Shown here: piece by piece, positions 1-11,510 of the stretch
Position numbering within the stretch: the first letter of the stretch is position 1
Layout of the letters: every line of letters starts with the position of its first letter
Origin: Homalodisca vitripennis
Lineage: Eukaryota; Arthropoda; Insecta; Hemiptera; Cicadellidae
Assembly: GCF_021130785.1 (NCBI RefSeq)
Contig: NW_025778935.1
Coordinates: forward strand, 1 to 64,000
DNA length: 64,000 nucleotides
Reading direction: 5' to 3'
Translations under genes and position numbers: made by a program
The notes under the pieces: model-generated
The model's input: only the letters and a program-made list of their open reading frames with translations
Told to the model about the DNA's origin: nothing
Databases searched by the model: none

Positions 1-231
1 AAACGGTAGTGTTCAAAATTTAAAATTTTACAATTGTAGCCAGTGTAAAATATTTTGGTGTATTTAATTATTGGTATTTAAATATTATAAAAGGTTCTTC
101 TTTGAAATCGAAATTCTAGTTACATGTAAGTTTTCCAGAATTTCTAAAAACCAAATTGTTAAATGTTGCTAAATTTATTTTTAAATCCAAGTTTAGAAAT
201 TAAGTTTTACTAATATTAATGTTCTAATCAG

Positions 232-363
232 CGCACACGACTATATTTACCCGTGTAGCCCCAAAGCTACATCCACTATTTATCGCATCTGACAAATCAT
301 TCACAAATAGTGAAAACATTAAGGGCTGAGAATACAGCCTTGTGTTAAGCCCATTTTAGTATA
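232..363 (-). pseudogene. LINE reverse transcriptase fragment
   Basis: On the minus strand this encodes a piece of a non-LTR retrotransposon reverse transcriptase. The recognisable block is GLTQGCILSP, then a one-base frame break, then LMFSLFVNDLSDAI, matching the family pattern G-x-x-Q-G-C-x-L-S-P-x-L-F-x-L-F-x-N-D-L. It ends just before the expected catalytic Y/F-A-D-D, where only V-V-C-A-D can be read. The flanks carry no more of the ORF, so this is a short relic. The clade (Jockey/CR1-like) is inferred from the motif style only. Confidence 0.7.
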
Positions 364-1863
364 AAATCTCTCTGTTATGTCTCCTTTACCATACATTTGC
401 CCCTGTGCCATCAATAACTATTATTAAATATTATATATAATTTTTGTAATACTCATATTCGATAGTTTAAACAGCGAAAATTTTCTGTTGATAACGTCAT
501 AAGTCGAAGAAAATTAGGGTACGCTACTCTACTCGACAAGAAAATCACTCATTCAATGTTTTAATATTATATTAAAGCTTAAACCAAAACCAAACATTGC
601 CTAATAACAATAAATCTAATGTGTGCCAAAACTTCTGTCACTGTAATTATTAGAGATTATCAAATACAGGAAGGCGGCAAACCATGTTGACATTCCTGGT
701 GACTAAGAACAGGTTTGTCAAAAGTCCATTGTTAAGTTTAAAATGCCTTTGCAAGGGACAGTTGTGGGAACTAAAGGATGGAACATGGACCCATTTCTGG
801 GAATAGCCAGAGGACATTGTTCACCGATGAAAACTATCTTGGAACAGACGGCAAATACCTATATTTATAGTAGTTTATACAAAAGAATTTCTAAGACTTT
901 AAACAAATGAGTCAAATGTTGAAAAAATCGACCTTTGCCTAAAGACAAAGTGCTGAAGGCCTATTTAGTTAAAGATTATAAGGTGAATAGAAGCGGCACT
1001 GAGGCACCAGGCGATCGGACAAAGCGTAGTAAAGCCTCCCAATATACAATTTGAAAAAGAATGTAGTTATTACATAATTTTTAAATTTATTTTTAGCATT
1101 GTTGTTGAACCATACCAATGTTAATTAACTCAGATGTACAACCGAGTATGTCTTCAGTTTAATCATAATCATTATCATAGGCCAATGGTGGTTTTAATAT
1201 TTTCTCAGCTTTTTCGAATTTAAAAATATTAGCAAAAATTGCCTATTTTGCAGAGTAATCGTGTTATGATTATAAATTGGCAAGAAGAATAGTGTATTTA
1301 AACCTTTATCGTAGTTAAAATCCACTTTACAACTTATATTCTAAGATTGTATTACGGTTGAACGAGTATATTAAAAATATCAACTGAACAGAAATGTCCT
1401 GTAAGAGCAGTAATTTTATTTTTCTGGTCCTAGAGTAGGTATAAACTGAACCGAATAGTTTTTTAACCTAATAGTAGAACTACAGTCTGTTTACGGTAAC
1501 TTGACTGTTCGTGAATAATAATCTGTGATAGTGACTAGTTTGGGATGCTAACATACTATGAAACATAAGTGTGACCTTAATTTAGTTTTTTAATTTAATA
1601 CTTCTCAGTACGATACCGTTAAATGTACGTCGGTCTATCGCGAGTTTGCAAAGTCAAGCAGAAAAACGTACAACATTTTTATATAATTTTTGTCTTTAAA
1701 TATCTCATTTAAAAAAGATGATATGAATCAAGGAAATGTATTAGCCATTCTATATTAATAGATTTAATTAAATGGCTTGAGGTAGACCTCATAATCTGTG
1801 ATATACTGTCCCTGAATATTATAGGCCTACGATGGTATGAAGTTTTCTCCTTTCACTTCTAAA
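364..1863. other. AT-rich DNA, no gene recognised
   Basis: No open frame of note. The stretch 665-1060 is less AT-rich and could be a decayed transposon piece, since short readable runs occur in two frames, but no family motif could be assigned. Confidence 0.5.
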
Positions 1864-1905
1864 GGCTGACAATAGGACAATAGACAATAGACAATATTAT
1901 TTATT
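1864..1905 (-). repeat. Short tandem repeat tail of a LINE 3' end
   Basis: Read on the minus strand, the LINE described next ends in tandem copies of ATTGTCT (about three, the last imperfect) directly after an AATAAAT-like stretch. Terminal short-repeat tails instead of poly(A) are a known feature of CR1-type and some related LINEs. Confidence 0.5.
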
Positions 1906-2830
1906 TTCCTTTAAGACATTTTACAATGTAATTGGATACGTCAAATACAAGAAGACAAACAGCATTTTTGAGATCATTAGGTTACTTATAATAAGATCTT
2001 ACAATTTATAGAACTTATAGGCTATAGTATAAAAATAGTAATCAGTTGCCTAGCTAATTTCGGAAAAAATTGTAGTCCTTGTACTCTGCCACAGTATAAA
2101 AAGGCTTGTCTTTAATCCAGTCTGATACAAAACATTTAAACTTGTTAAAAGGCAGATTTCTAATAGGCAATGGTAGTTTGTTATACAATATGAGCTGTTG
2201 ATAAACATGACTATTTAAAGTTTTTGAGAGTCTTACATATGGAGTTATAAGGTTGTTTCTATTTCTAGTTAAATGGTCATGATTAAAGTTTTGAGCAGCA
2301 AAGGAGTCTATATTCTGTTTAACATGAAGCAAAGTACTTAAGATATATAAGGATGGAGCTGTGATAAATTTTTAATTTCTTAAAACTAGCCTTACATGAT
2401 TGTCTCAAGGTTAGGCAGTCCAGAACTCTAATGGCCTTTTTTTTGCCATATGAAAACTTTAGAGGCATGACAAGCGTTGCCCCACAGGCGAATTCCATAG
2501 TTCATTTGTGAATGGGAAAAGACCATAGTATACAATTAACAACGTTTGTTGGCCTATAGATAATTTAAGTTTTCTTAGAAGAAAGACAATGCGGGATAGT
2601 TTTTTACACAAATTTAAAATGTGGGGGTTTCCAGCTCAAGCTGTTGTCCAGTGTAAAGCCTAGTAATTTTACTTCGCTACTTACATTACTAGTAACAGGA
2701 ACATCCCTGAGAGAAAAATAGATCAGTTCAGTTTTGCTATTATTGGTAACTAGATTATTAGAATCAAACCACCTTTTTGCATAAGTAAAGGCATAAGTAA
2801 GGAGCTGACGTCATTTGCAGTACGCACTTT
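1864..2830 (-). pseudogene. LINE ORF2 C-terminal region and 3' end
   Basis: The minus strand carries the end of a non-LTR retrotransposon ORF2. From about 2800 downwards one reads AKRWFDSNNLVTN and NSKTELIYFSL, then SEVKLLGFTLDNSLSW, which is the family block after the RT catalytic core (V-K-x-L-G-x-x-L-D-x-x-L-x-W). An open stretch at 2332-2054 follows with TRNRNNLITPYVRLSKT and VYQQLILYNKLP, the usual C-terminal tail of Jockey/CR1-like proteins, ending at a stop. Frame breaks lie between the blocks (about 2340-2640). The 5' part is missing. Its short-repeat tail at 1864-1905 marks the 3' end. Confidence 0.8.
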
Positions 2831-5800
2831 CAGAGATTTATATATTATCTTTTTCTAACGAGTACTAAAAACACTAGTGAACTAAAAACTGTGTGTACAA
2901 TAAAACACACTTTTTAAATTCCTTTTTCTAACTAAATCATAAATTCACGGACATAATTATTTCTATCACTGGGTGGTTACACCACATATTTTTGGACTTA
3001 ACCAATATAACCTAAAATTCTATAAATAAATCCTAAAAGAATATAATAATCTTATCACAAATTATTTATAGTTTTTAAACATGTTATATGAACTTTAGAG
3101 GCTCTCATTACAAAGACGTACAGACACAAAATGACAATGACAAATAATAGATTCTTAGAAGATAATTTTACATTGTGGACACATATAATTTTTTATTGTA
3201 TTTCTTACTACTGACAAATTCCATACGTTTTAACATGTAACGGTAAGAACTAATGTTTTAATATTCCCTATCATTTGCGAAGGAGCTGACAAACACACAT
3301 CCTACCCTTCCTAAGCCGTCATAACTGGAAAATTATGTTTTTTGTAATAGCAGTTGAATGTTTGAATGTACATTTGTGTTTAATTTTGTTTGCTTTATAC
3401 CTGTAATCAAAATTTACTTCTCATAATACTCGGATGATGAACTGATGAACTGATTAGTTAAATATTTGATTAAAAGAGATGAAGCATATGTACCAAATAG
3501 CCCGAGCCTTTACTGACTATTGCTAATTTACTTTAAAAGATAATATAACATTAATTAATACTTAGACGTAATTATCTGTGCTGCTCAACGATGTCCTTGC
3601 CTGTCAAGCATTCCTTGTCATTTGCTGATCATTATTAGTTCTTATCTCTCAAGCAGATTTGGAAATTATTTGATTAGCTGATGGTTCATTCCATAATACC
3701 ATGTTTAAGTCAAAGTAAGTACTGTTATACAACCACATGAAACACAGTAAGGATCTGCCGGCCATCTAAACAAACCCTTAACCCAGATCACACCTCTACC
3801 CCAAAGTTCTAGACTGTGTATCCCATTGGTGGATCGTTACCAATGAATTTTATAATAATTGTTGGGTTGACTTGTTAAAACTTTTTCTAATTGGCTTTGC
3901 GTAACCAACTAAGGAATGTATTGTCCCCAGTCTGGCTGATATCGTGTAATATTGTGCTGTTTGTTCGTTTTTGTAACTATATTATTATTTCGGTTTTATT
4001 TGTTTTATGCTATAAGGCACCAGTGGAATGTAATTGATAAGTACAAGGAATGTACACGAAAGTGAAAACATGAGAAAACGCCCAGTTTAAGTTTTCTTGT
4101 CGGTTTCTTATGGAATTTTGGTCTTGTAATTTTTTGTCAGTAACCTTAGTAGCTTTGTAAGTTTATAGAGTAATTGATACATGTGGAGAATTGAACAAGT
4201 TAAATCAAAGAAATGTAGTAAAAGAAAAGTAACGGAATTTATTTTTTCAATCTTAAGTTAAGGTTCTTTATATCGGAAAACTGTCACAGTAAAATAATAT
4301 GAAAGGTAGGTAAGATGGGTAGGTACCTACGATGCGTACGTAGGTAAGACTTTAAAGAATACACTTTTTTGTTATTTTAGTAAGGTTATAGTATTGTAAT
4401 TATTTATTGTATGTATTTTATAAATTTTGAATTCTAGTCAACGTGCAAGTAAACTAACCCAGAATAACTCCACTATAAAAAAACTCGTAGTAGAGGTAAA
4501 TGGACCCGAATGAAAACCCACGAGCCTTAAATGGGGAAGTAACGTTCAAATTTACAAAGAATTAGGCGAGCGCTCATGTAATCTAAACTTGAATTTATGT
4601 ACTATCTCAAGGGATATTTTTTTTCTTTTTACGCCAGAACAGCGAGGTGGTCCGGAGGACGTCATCGAAGCCCGTGCTGATGGCCAGGGGCATTTCCGAT
4701 CGGTAATTTCCGAACTTTATATCACGTGACAAATCGTCCAACGTGATCTGACGCAGGAAAAATCTGGCAAAAAAGTAAAACATCTCTCGAGATAGTAATT
4801 ACGTTCATCCTCAAATCACTTGAGCGCTCGGATTTAATTTAGGGCATTCCAAATTTGACATGTCATACACCGATAACCATAGTACTTATCCTGAAGGACT
4901 AGACTAGTATACATTGTTAAGTAATTGTTGAATTGTAATATTTAGATAGTCATTCTTATATTTTAAAGCACAGGATAGTTTACCTTGCACCGTTCATTGG
5001 TTTGTTATGTTAATAATACTCGCATACTTAATCATATTTGGTCAAAAGGTCAATGCCGATCAGTGTTGGTCATGATATTATGTTTTGGTTAATAATGTGT
5101 CAATCACGATTAGAGTGGTGTAATTTTGTATAGTAAGACAGTATTAGTAATAATTTGAAGTTACCATAATTGAGAGGGAGCGAGCGATCGTAATTTTTTT
5201 AAATTATTTCGTGATTTCTTTTGGAACTTTATTTTGTATCCTGGGTGATATTACATGATAATTAATGAACAGTTATTGAAAACTTCCTGGTAAAGCCAGG
5301 ATATACATCATCCCTTGCAGGTTAAGAAATTGATTTTTGTTGAATGCTAATGTATGTGCCTCATGCTTAAGGACAAGTGTGGTTTTAAGTTGGGCAAGAG
5401 GATTACAATATAGGTGGAAGGTTAGACCGGTGACATAATATACAGTCTCTGTCAGTAAATTTTATAATCGTTCAATTTTCAATAATACTCATGTTCTTTT
5501 AATGGAAAAATGAATTATTTAATTTCAATAATACATGATAAATATAATGCTGTAGATTGTACTAGGCTAAGGAATGCAGGAGGAGAAGAAATATATTTTA
5601 GTAAAGTATACGAATTATAATATAAAGTCCGCTTGTGACACCATTGACCCTGGTTAATTTTCCATATTCAATGCGTACAGTACGCGTTTAAATTGCTCTT
5701 TCTCTCTTCCCTTGGTCAAAATCGCTATAAATGATCAGCTTTTTTTTGTTAAATCTATAAACTTATTTTAAATAGTTTTCCTGTTAAAAATACATTATTT

Positions 5801-6229
5801 TTATATCGTTCATTCAGAGTGAGAGTTATTTGCTTCCATTCCCCAAATTACCTAGGCTAGTGCTCGTCATCATACTGACCGGACTTGTGAAAGTTCTAAA
5901 ATATGCTGGTAAGGTGATAACCATGTCTCTTTGGGTTTTTATGTTCGCAAAGTAAGAAATAATTTTGGATTTATTTCTTTAAACGTTTTTTAGTTTGAAC
6001 ACTTCTTATTGCTTCTATCTTTTATGATAACATTCGTGCTTTTAAAGTTCTTTTAAATCCTATCTCTCTTATATGATTCATAATCCACTATCAGCCTAAG
6101 AAGCAACTGACCTGAACAACTGTATCTAATACTTCACCATCTTCCATCCTATAACGAACTCTTTAAAATCAAACGTCTAAGATTTCACTTTTCGCTTGTG
6201 GATTTATTACATGCAGAAAACCATTATTA
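2831..6229. other. AT-rich intergenic DNA
   Basis: No recognisable coding family except the GC3-rich block at 4607-4697, listed separately. GTAGGTA-rich short repeats occur at 4305-4345. Confidence 0.5.
4633..4693 (-). CDS. Candidate first coding exon of an unidentified host gene
   Basis: On the minus strand an ATG at 4693 opens 21 codons (M-P-L-A-I-S-T-G-F-D-D-V-L-R-T-T-S-L-F-W, then a split codon) up to a possible splice donor GTAAAA at 4632. About 19 of 21 third positions are G or C, in surroundings of roughly 30% GC. That points to selection on codons or a transferred or young sequence rather than chance. Read through without splicing, the frame continues as a short lysine run and stops at 4609-4607. 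I do not recognise the protein. Alternatives are a fragment of a GC-rich transposon or chance. Confidence 0.35.
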
Positions 6230-6660
6230 CGGCAGACTCCATACTATAAGAAGCCCATTCCTCAAAATTCCTCGGAATACACCTTGATCGAGTTTTTAAC
6301 TTGAAATGTTCACATTGATTTAGTTTGTACCAAATTAGCCTCAGGCATTTATGATCTGAGATCTTTATCCAAATACTGCCCAATTCAGGTAAATTATGTC
6401 GGCGTAATATGATGTAATTTCAAATATTACTTCCTTAGTGGTTTTGTGGGAGCACGAGCACAAATAGGCTAATCAATTTTGGAGAGACTGATCAAGCTCC
6501 AAAATAAAACTATTCGAACAATTGCTAACATCGAATAATCAGAGAGTATTGTTGACCTGCCTTCAAACGGTTGACTCTGCCTAGTCTATACATTTTTTAG
6601 AGACAGTTTCTTTGTGCATATCTAAATGTACTTTAATAATGGGCCGAGCTGTACTCGGTT
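6230..6660 (+). pseudogene. LINE reverse transcriptase C-terminal fragment
   Basis: The plus strand encodes a second LINE relic. Readable blocks, in changing frames, are SSKFLGIHLDRVFNL, then VCTKLASGIYDLRSL, then SILERLIKLQNKTIRTIAN, then SESIVDLPSNG and LPSLYI. These match in order the post-catalytic part of Jockey/CR1-type RTs: F-L-G-I-x-L-D, then L-x-x-A-x-Y-x-L-R, then F-x-L-Q-K-x-A-I-R-x-I, then the P-x-L-Y-I tail. Several frame breaks show decay. The orientation is opposite to the LINE at 1864-2830, so they are separate insertions. Confidence 0.75.
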
Positions 6661-7289
6661 ATGGCCAACTATTAGGTAAATTACTTGCTTTTCTTTATTT
6701 TGAACCACTCATGCCATGTATACTTTTAGAATGAAAGATACTCACTTTTATGTTCATCTGAAGGCGTTTCCAAACTTATGTACAATCTAAAAACTCTGAT
6801 AGTCGTTCTCAACCATCGAGAGTGGCAAGGACGAAGCCAGCGAGGAGGTCCAAAGGTCCTCAAAATTTTAATTTTTTCAATTATTTTTAGTAAAACTATT
6901 ATTATTATTTAAATAATTCAGCATTACTGACATGTACTGCTGAAAGATCATTACCAACAAAGAAACGGGTCACGTACAGATTATAATCTCACAAGGCAGT
7001 AAAGTTGCAGGTGATTATGATCGTTTCTTTAAGAAATTCCAGTTAGTGTGTAATACTTCACAATCAAACCCCGTTTACTGAAAATTTTTCACGCTTATTT
7101 AGCTGGATGCCAATTGGGCCGCTAAATGAATCTGGCCCGGGCCAAGGCGTTTCACCGTGTTCAGTTTACAACACATAGGCTTACCAGAACGATAACTCGT
7201 TGAAGTGCAGAAGGCAAACATTCCATTGTAGTGCTCTTTTAACATGTACTTCAATATAACTTATAACACTAGTTATACAACTCGTATTT
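6661..7289. other. No gene recognised; may include decayed Gypsy B pol
   Basis: This stretch lies directly downstream (minus sense) of the Gypsy B RT piece, so RNase H and integrase remnants would be expected here, but none could be read. A perfect 10-bp palindrome GGCCCGGGCC occurs at about 7135. Confidence 0.35.
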
Positions 7290-7475
7290 GTAACCACTGG
7301 CTGAATAACTGTGCTTTGCTAATAGGTCAAGTTCAGGACCTTTACACTTAGTTTGTTAGGTGCCAACTATTCCTGTGTATTAAACACTTGTGAAATAATC
7401 ATCATTTGTATCATGATCTTGTTTACCCATTCCTCCTATTGTAACATCGTCAATACATACGAAAGTTACCTAATG
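7290..7475 (-). pseudogene. Gypsy B reverse transcriptase, catalytic half
   Basis: The minus strand reads TFVCIDDVTIGG, then KQDHDTN and, after frame breaks, CKGPELDLLAKHSYSASGY. This matches the Ty3/Gypsy RT block Y-x-D-D-(I/V)-T-I-x-G, then the HD-x-N segment and the K-C-x-F-x-x-x-E-x-x-L-L-G segment. The N-terminal half of what appears to be the same RT lies 15 kb away at 22915-23110, on the far side of Gypsy A. The simplest reading is one RT gene split by the Gypsy A insertion. Same-copy identity rests on order, strand and subfamily resemblance, not on alignment. Confidence 0.6.
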
Positions 7476-7507
7476 TGGTGTATCACTTATATGTATATAC
7501 TACGGCA

Positions 7508-7579
7508 GTAGTCGGTTTAAAATAAGTACACGTGCTTGCACAATAATACTGTGGTCTCGAATACGTGGCAGGTCAGTCA
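7508..7579 (-). repeat. Left copy of a short direct repeat, candidate 3' LTR remnant of Gypsy A
   Basis: This block is about 85% identical by eye to 22847-22914. It includes GTCGGTTTAAAATAAG, then ACACGTGCTTG and TAATACTGTGGTC. Read on the minus strand both copies start with TG at their right edge, as an LTR should. Here the repeat seems truncated on its left side. Confidence 0.55.
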
Positions 7580-8038
7580 GTTTGTTCATGCTAGGTTAAC
7601 AGTGGATCCACACTCACATAACCTAGCCGGGCAAAGAGTCATGAGAGGAAGTGGTCTTTATTTTATACAGATTGTACGATAAGTGTTACCAGCATACGTA
7701 GCCATCAATACAGAATAAAATTATAATCTATAACTCGAATACAAAATCAATAATTACTATATAAAGTGAAGTATAAAATATATAACGAGTTTTAATTCAA
7801 CATAAAAAAACAACTTATTTAACACCTTCCTACCACAATTGGACCAAATGGAAAAATTACATATTTTTTAACATATAACCAATATTGCAGTTTCTTAAAT
7901 TAAACAACAATAAATTCCCAAAATATGAATAGTAATAATACGATAAACATAATCGTACAAACACTATTCACAAATAAAGTCTTTCGATCGGCTTGCGCTC
8001 TCTAGTAGAGCGTCTAACAACAATAGGTTCGTTTGTGT

Positions 8039-8212
8039 CTACTCGATCAGCTGGGCGTCAAACAGGTGCACTACAAGCGGGTTGCAAGGAATGACAAATC
8101 GATATTGGTAAGAAGATACCTCACTGACAATGACATCATGGTTTTCTAATTCGAGGACCTTCAGGAGTTCGGCTTTACATAGCCCTGGTAGGTGGGTGAT
8201 CAGCAGATCCTA
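8039..8212 (-). pseudogene. Short unassigned coding-like block downstream of Gypsy A integrase
   Basis: Minus-strand open stretch of 57 codons from GAT at 8209 to a stop at 8041-8039. It begins DLLITHLPGLCKAELLKVLE, includes the run SYQYRFVIPCNPLVVHLF, and ends AQLIE. An in-frame TAG sits just before the first codon, but it could equally be the AG of a splice acceptor (CAGTTATAG). GC and codon use are higher than in the neighbourhood. It lies between the Gypsy A integrase C-terminus and the candidate 3' LTR, so a distal pol or accessory frame is the most natural guess. I do not recognise the sequence. Confidence 0.35.
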
Positions 8213-8285
8213 TAACTGTTAAGACGGATATTTTAAAGGCTACACAACTAGGTGTTCAGTGACTTGACTAGTTTCTTGATCTACC

Positions 8286-8490
8286 CCTACGTAAACCTCT
8301 CTATTCTAAAGATTGTCTCTATTGCTATGATTTGATCAATATGTCTTTTTCACAACAAACACATTACTTCACTTTTCTATATATACATAACATTACTCAA
8401 CTGATTAATTACAATACCTTCAACCAATTTACTAGTTGCACGGTAATCTTTTACCAACATAGATTGATTTAGAGACAATTATCTTCTTTT
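8286..8490 (-). pseudogene. Gypsy A integrase C-terminal domain
   Basis: The minus strand reads MLVKDYRATSKLVEG, then IVINQLSNVMYI, a stop or frame break, then KRHIDQI. This is the pattern of the small C-terminal domain of Ty3/Gypsy integrases: V-R-D-Y-R, then W-x-x-G-x-V-x-x-x-x-G-x-x-x-Y-x-V, then K-R-H-x-D-Q. That domain helps integrase bind DNA and the strand-transfer complex. The zinc-binding and DDE core are not found between here and 10300, so the gene is broken. Confidence 0.65.
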
Positions 8491-8629
8491 ATTACTCCTA
8501 AAGTACCGTAATTATTTATTTTTTGCTCTATAGATGTACTAAGATAAAGTCTTGGTAGGTCAAATTTGGTTCTTATGACCAAACATAAGTTTTGCAGGTG
8601 CCCCTACCAAAATACGAGTAGGTGTACAA

Positions 8630-10310
8630 ATTCTGAAATAGACAAGAAAAAGAAAATCTCAAACCTAGAAAAACATTTGGCCCAAAGAATGTAATTTGCC
8701 TAAAGATTGCAAAGTGAATATGGATACAAAGAATAAGTAAATCTAATCAGCCTATATTCAAAAGCCCCCAATGAAGCGGAAATATAAGTTTTATCTAAGG
8801 ATTTAAACTGTTCTGTGGCACAAACATCGGTAAAAGCACTGGATTTCGTAATTGGAATCGAGTCAGCTGTTGCACAGTTATCTGAGGGACAGGATGAACA
8901 GTTTCGTTGTGAGACCAGTCTTCTGTTCAGAGAAATTCCTTCCACAAAGCCCAGTTTTACGTTACAAAAGAAAAAGGCTGTGTCGATTCTTGGGAAAGAC
9001 GACACGGTTAAAATTCCTACTAGCCGATAAAGGCAACGCTACTGTTGTACTTGACTCAGTAGCGCACAAAGAAAGAAACGTTAAATACTGGCAAATATAC
9101 AGTTTTAAATAAAGATCCAACCTTTGATTCCTTTGAACGTTAAAGTAGTACACACCTTAAGGAAACACAAAGCGTTTGTTTTTTTTTTTTTCAGATAAAT
9201 TTAGATCCAAATTAACTCCCCACCATTCCAAAATCCCCCATATGTATGGCCTTCCCAAAATCCATAAACCTAACATCAAATCCGGTCTATTATTAGTTCT
9301 CGTCATTCACCTTCCAGGGAATTATCTAAAGTTCTCTTGGGCATTAACGCCATTGTACGTAAGATAAGCTAACTCTTTATAGAAAAATTCCAGGGATTTT
9401 TTGAGAGGTAGAAATCTCTTAAGTTAATTAAAACTGACAATCTAGTAAGTTTTGACTTTGAAAGTCTATTCAAGTTGTACCAGTTTCATAAACTCTCGAA
9501 AACACTGAATCGTGTCTCAAAGACCAAACGTTAAAGGAAAGAACTAAACTTCCCGTGCCAGTAATTATGGAGCTGTTAGAACTATGCGCTCTATGCAATT
9601 ATTTTGAGGGTCACATTCACCGTCAAGATAAGGGGATGGCAATCGGTTCTCCACTGTCTTCTACTTCGCCAATATATTTATGGGAGAATTTGAGCAAAAA
9701 GCCTTGGCTTTAGCTCAGTTTAAACCAAAGATTTGGTGCAGTAAAAGCTCATGTGGATGACACATTAGTTGTTTTTACTCATGGAAACACTGAATTGAAT
9801 GAGTTCACATTAATAGTATCTCTCTTTCCATCCGCCTCACAATGGAAGTGGAAGTCCAAAACAAGCTTCCTTTATTGGATGTGAGTTTATTAAGAGATAG
9901 AGATGTCCTTAAGACTACTGTTTCTCGAAAGAAAACACACACAGGTAAGTATTTAAAATTATCAACCAAACCATCAACATTCTGTCAAAGAAGGTGTGCT
10001 CTACTCGTTTCGACAAAGCAGAGTCCTTATTCTCAGATAAAGATGGATTATATAAGAATTTGAGAAAGTTGAAACTTATATTAAACGTAAAGAATACCCT
10101 CAATCAGTAATAAACAAGAGCAAACTAACTAGAAAAATCATGCCTTAGTAAAATAAATCAGAATACTGATAAATTTTCATTTATGTCAATTCCTTATGAA
10201 CTGGGATTATCGGAGAACATTAGAAGGATAGGTAGAAAGTATAAACATTGGAACCGCGTTTAAAACACCCAATACTCTTTGAGAAAGGTCTCTTAAAATT
10301 AATTCTTGCA
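8630..10310 (+). pseudogene. Penelope-like element reverse transcriptase, decayed
   Basis: The plus strand carries the RT of a Penelope-like retroelement (PLE) in several frames. Blocks in order: EIDKKKKISNLEKHLAQR (coiled-coil-like, about 8640); EISVLSKDLNCSVAQ (about 8780); ADKGNATVVLDS (about 9026-9062), the hallmark PLE motif; MYGLPKIHKPNIKS (9242-9285), also diagnostic; pieces of the palm at 9430-9720 including MGEFEQKALALAQFKPK; the catalytic block HVDDTLVVFTHGNTELNEF at about 9750, where the usual Y before V-D-D is H; MEVEVQNKLPLLDVSLLRDR (9842-9901); and LGLSENIRRIGRKY near 10205. No GIY-YIG endonuclease motif could be read; the match stops near 10310, where Gypsy A sequence resumes on the other strand. 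At least eight frame breaks. Confidence 0.85.
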
Positions 10311-10812
10311 AGGACTTAGGCACAATTACTCTATACCCCCACATAATTAGGCTACACCCATCTCTACAGTTAGCTCATCCGTCTTGGAAAAAACTCCTGT
10401 AGTTCCTTATTTTCCCCTGGTAAGAAATAAGGCCACCCGTAGAATATAAAATTGAATACCTTTTTTAGGTTTTTATCTTTCTGAGTTTCTGCTTTTACTT
10501 GAACTTTCCTTTAGACAGTGCAAAAATTTCCCAAGCTAAGCAACTCACCGTTAGTCATCTCAGAGTGTTTTATATTTAAAAGTAAACGCGAAAGTGCATC
10601 TAGGCTATTTTCTTCCGATTTAACATGCTTAATATCAAAAGTGTAATCTTATAAAATTAAAGCATAACTTTGAAATCTGTCAGCTGCAACACTGAAAACC
10701 CGTTTTTGAACCAAAAAATATTAAGCAACGGTTTGTCATAACATTTAAGAGTAAAATGTCCACCATATAAATAATAATGGTATTTTTTAACACCAAACAA
10801 TACAGCTGTGAC
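10300..10812 (-). pseudogene. Gypsy A RNase H end and RNase H-integrase linker
   Basis: From the hAT boundary downwards the minus strand reads AVLFGVKKYHYYLYGGHFTL and DKPLLNIF, then FDIKHVKSEEN followed by DALSR, which is the end of a Ty3/Gypsy RNase H (usual A-D-A-L-S-R). Next come KKVFNFIFYGWPYFLP, DELTVEMGV and WGYRVIVPKSLQELI, the conserved linker before the integrase zinc finger. The frame joins smoothly with 20053 onward if the hAT insertion and one copy of the 8-bp duplication are left out. The piece ends near 10300 against the Penelope-like sequence. Confidence 0.8.
10805..10812. repeat. Target-site duplication GCTGTGAC, left copy (outer hAT)
   Basis: The 8-bp GCTGTGAC is repeated exactly at 20045-20052, immediately outside both inverted termini. 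Eight bases is the hAT target-site length. Confidence 0.95.
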
Positions 10813-11510
10813 CAGGCCCGTAGCTAGGCCCTTGGAGGCCCCGGGGCAGAAAGTCCATTCGGGGCCCCCCTTTGTTATATATTTCGCACTTTTTTTAATT
10901 AATAGATATAAGCATACAGTAATTGGATCTTTAGGCTTAGAATTTATGTGCATTTTTTTATTATTATCCTATTATTATTATTACCTTTTTTTCTTATTAA
11001 ATCTATAATACTTCATTGTTTGCTTAAACTATGTTTACAAATTTCTAACGGTAAGTCATAAACTGGTAATGATTTTATATGCAAATTTGTATGACTCCTG
11101 GCCCTGGTGCCATTAGTTTGGTTTTTAGAGCCATTATTTTTTCAGCTTACCATTGTGATTGGTATTCTATTTATAGTGCTGAACGGAAAATGAAAAACAT
11201 AATTATTTTTTCAAATTTTATTCACAATAGATAATAAATAAATAAAGACATAAGTGCTGATGTCTTAAAACTTTTTAGTCTCTTCTTAGGCCTACATCCA
11301 AGCAATGTAGTTTAGTAGATAAACATACAAGTAATATCATTAATTATGTAATACCTTTGAATACACAATAAATTGTATATTTATTTATGGTGTTTATGGT
11401 AATACTGGTAATACCATTAATTATATATGATCAATGGTGGTAATACCCACTCATTCTCAAGTTTTAAAATTGCCCAACTAGTTTGATAGTGAGAATGCAA
11501 GCTGAACTTA

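Noticed and set aside
665..1060. Possible piggyBac or mariner remnant
   Set aside because: Short readable runs but no ordered family motifs; not supported enough to list.
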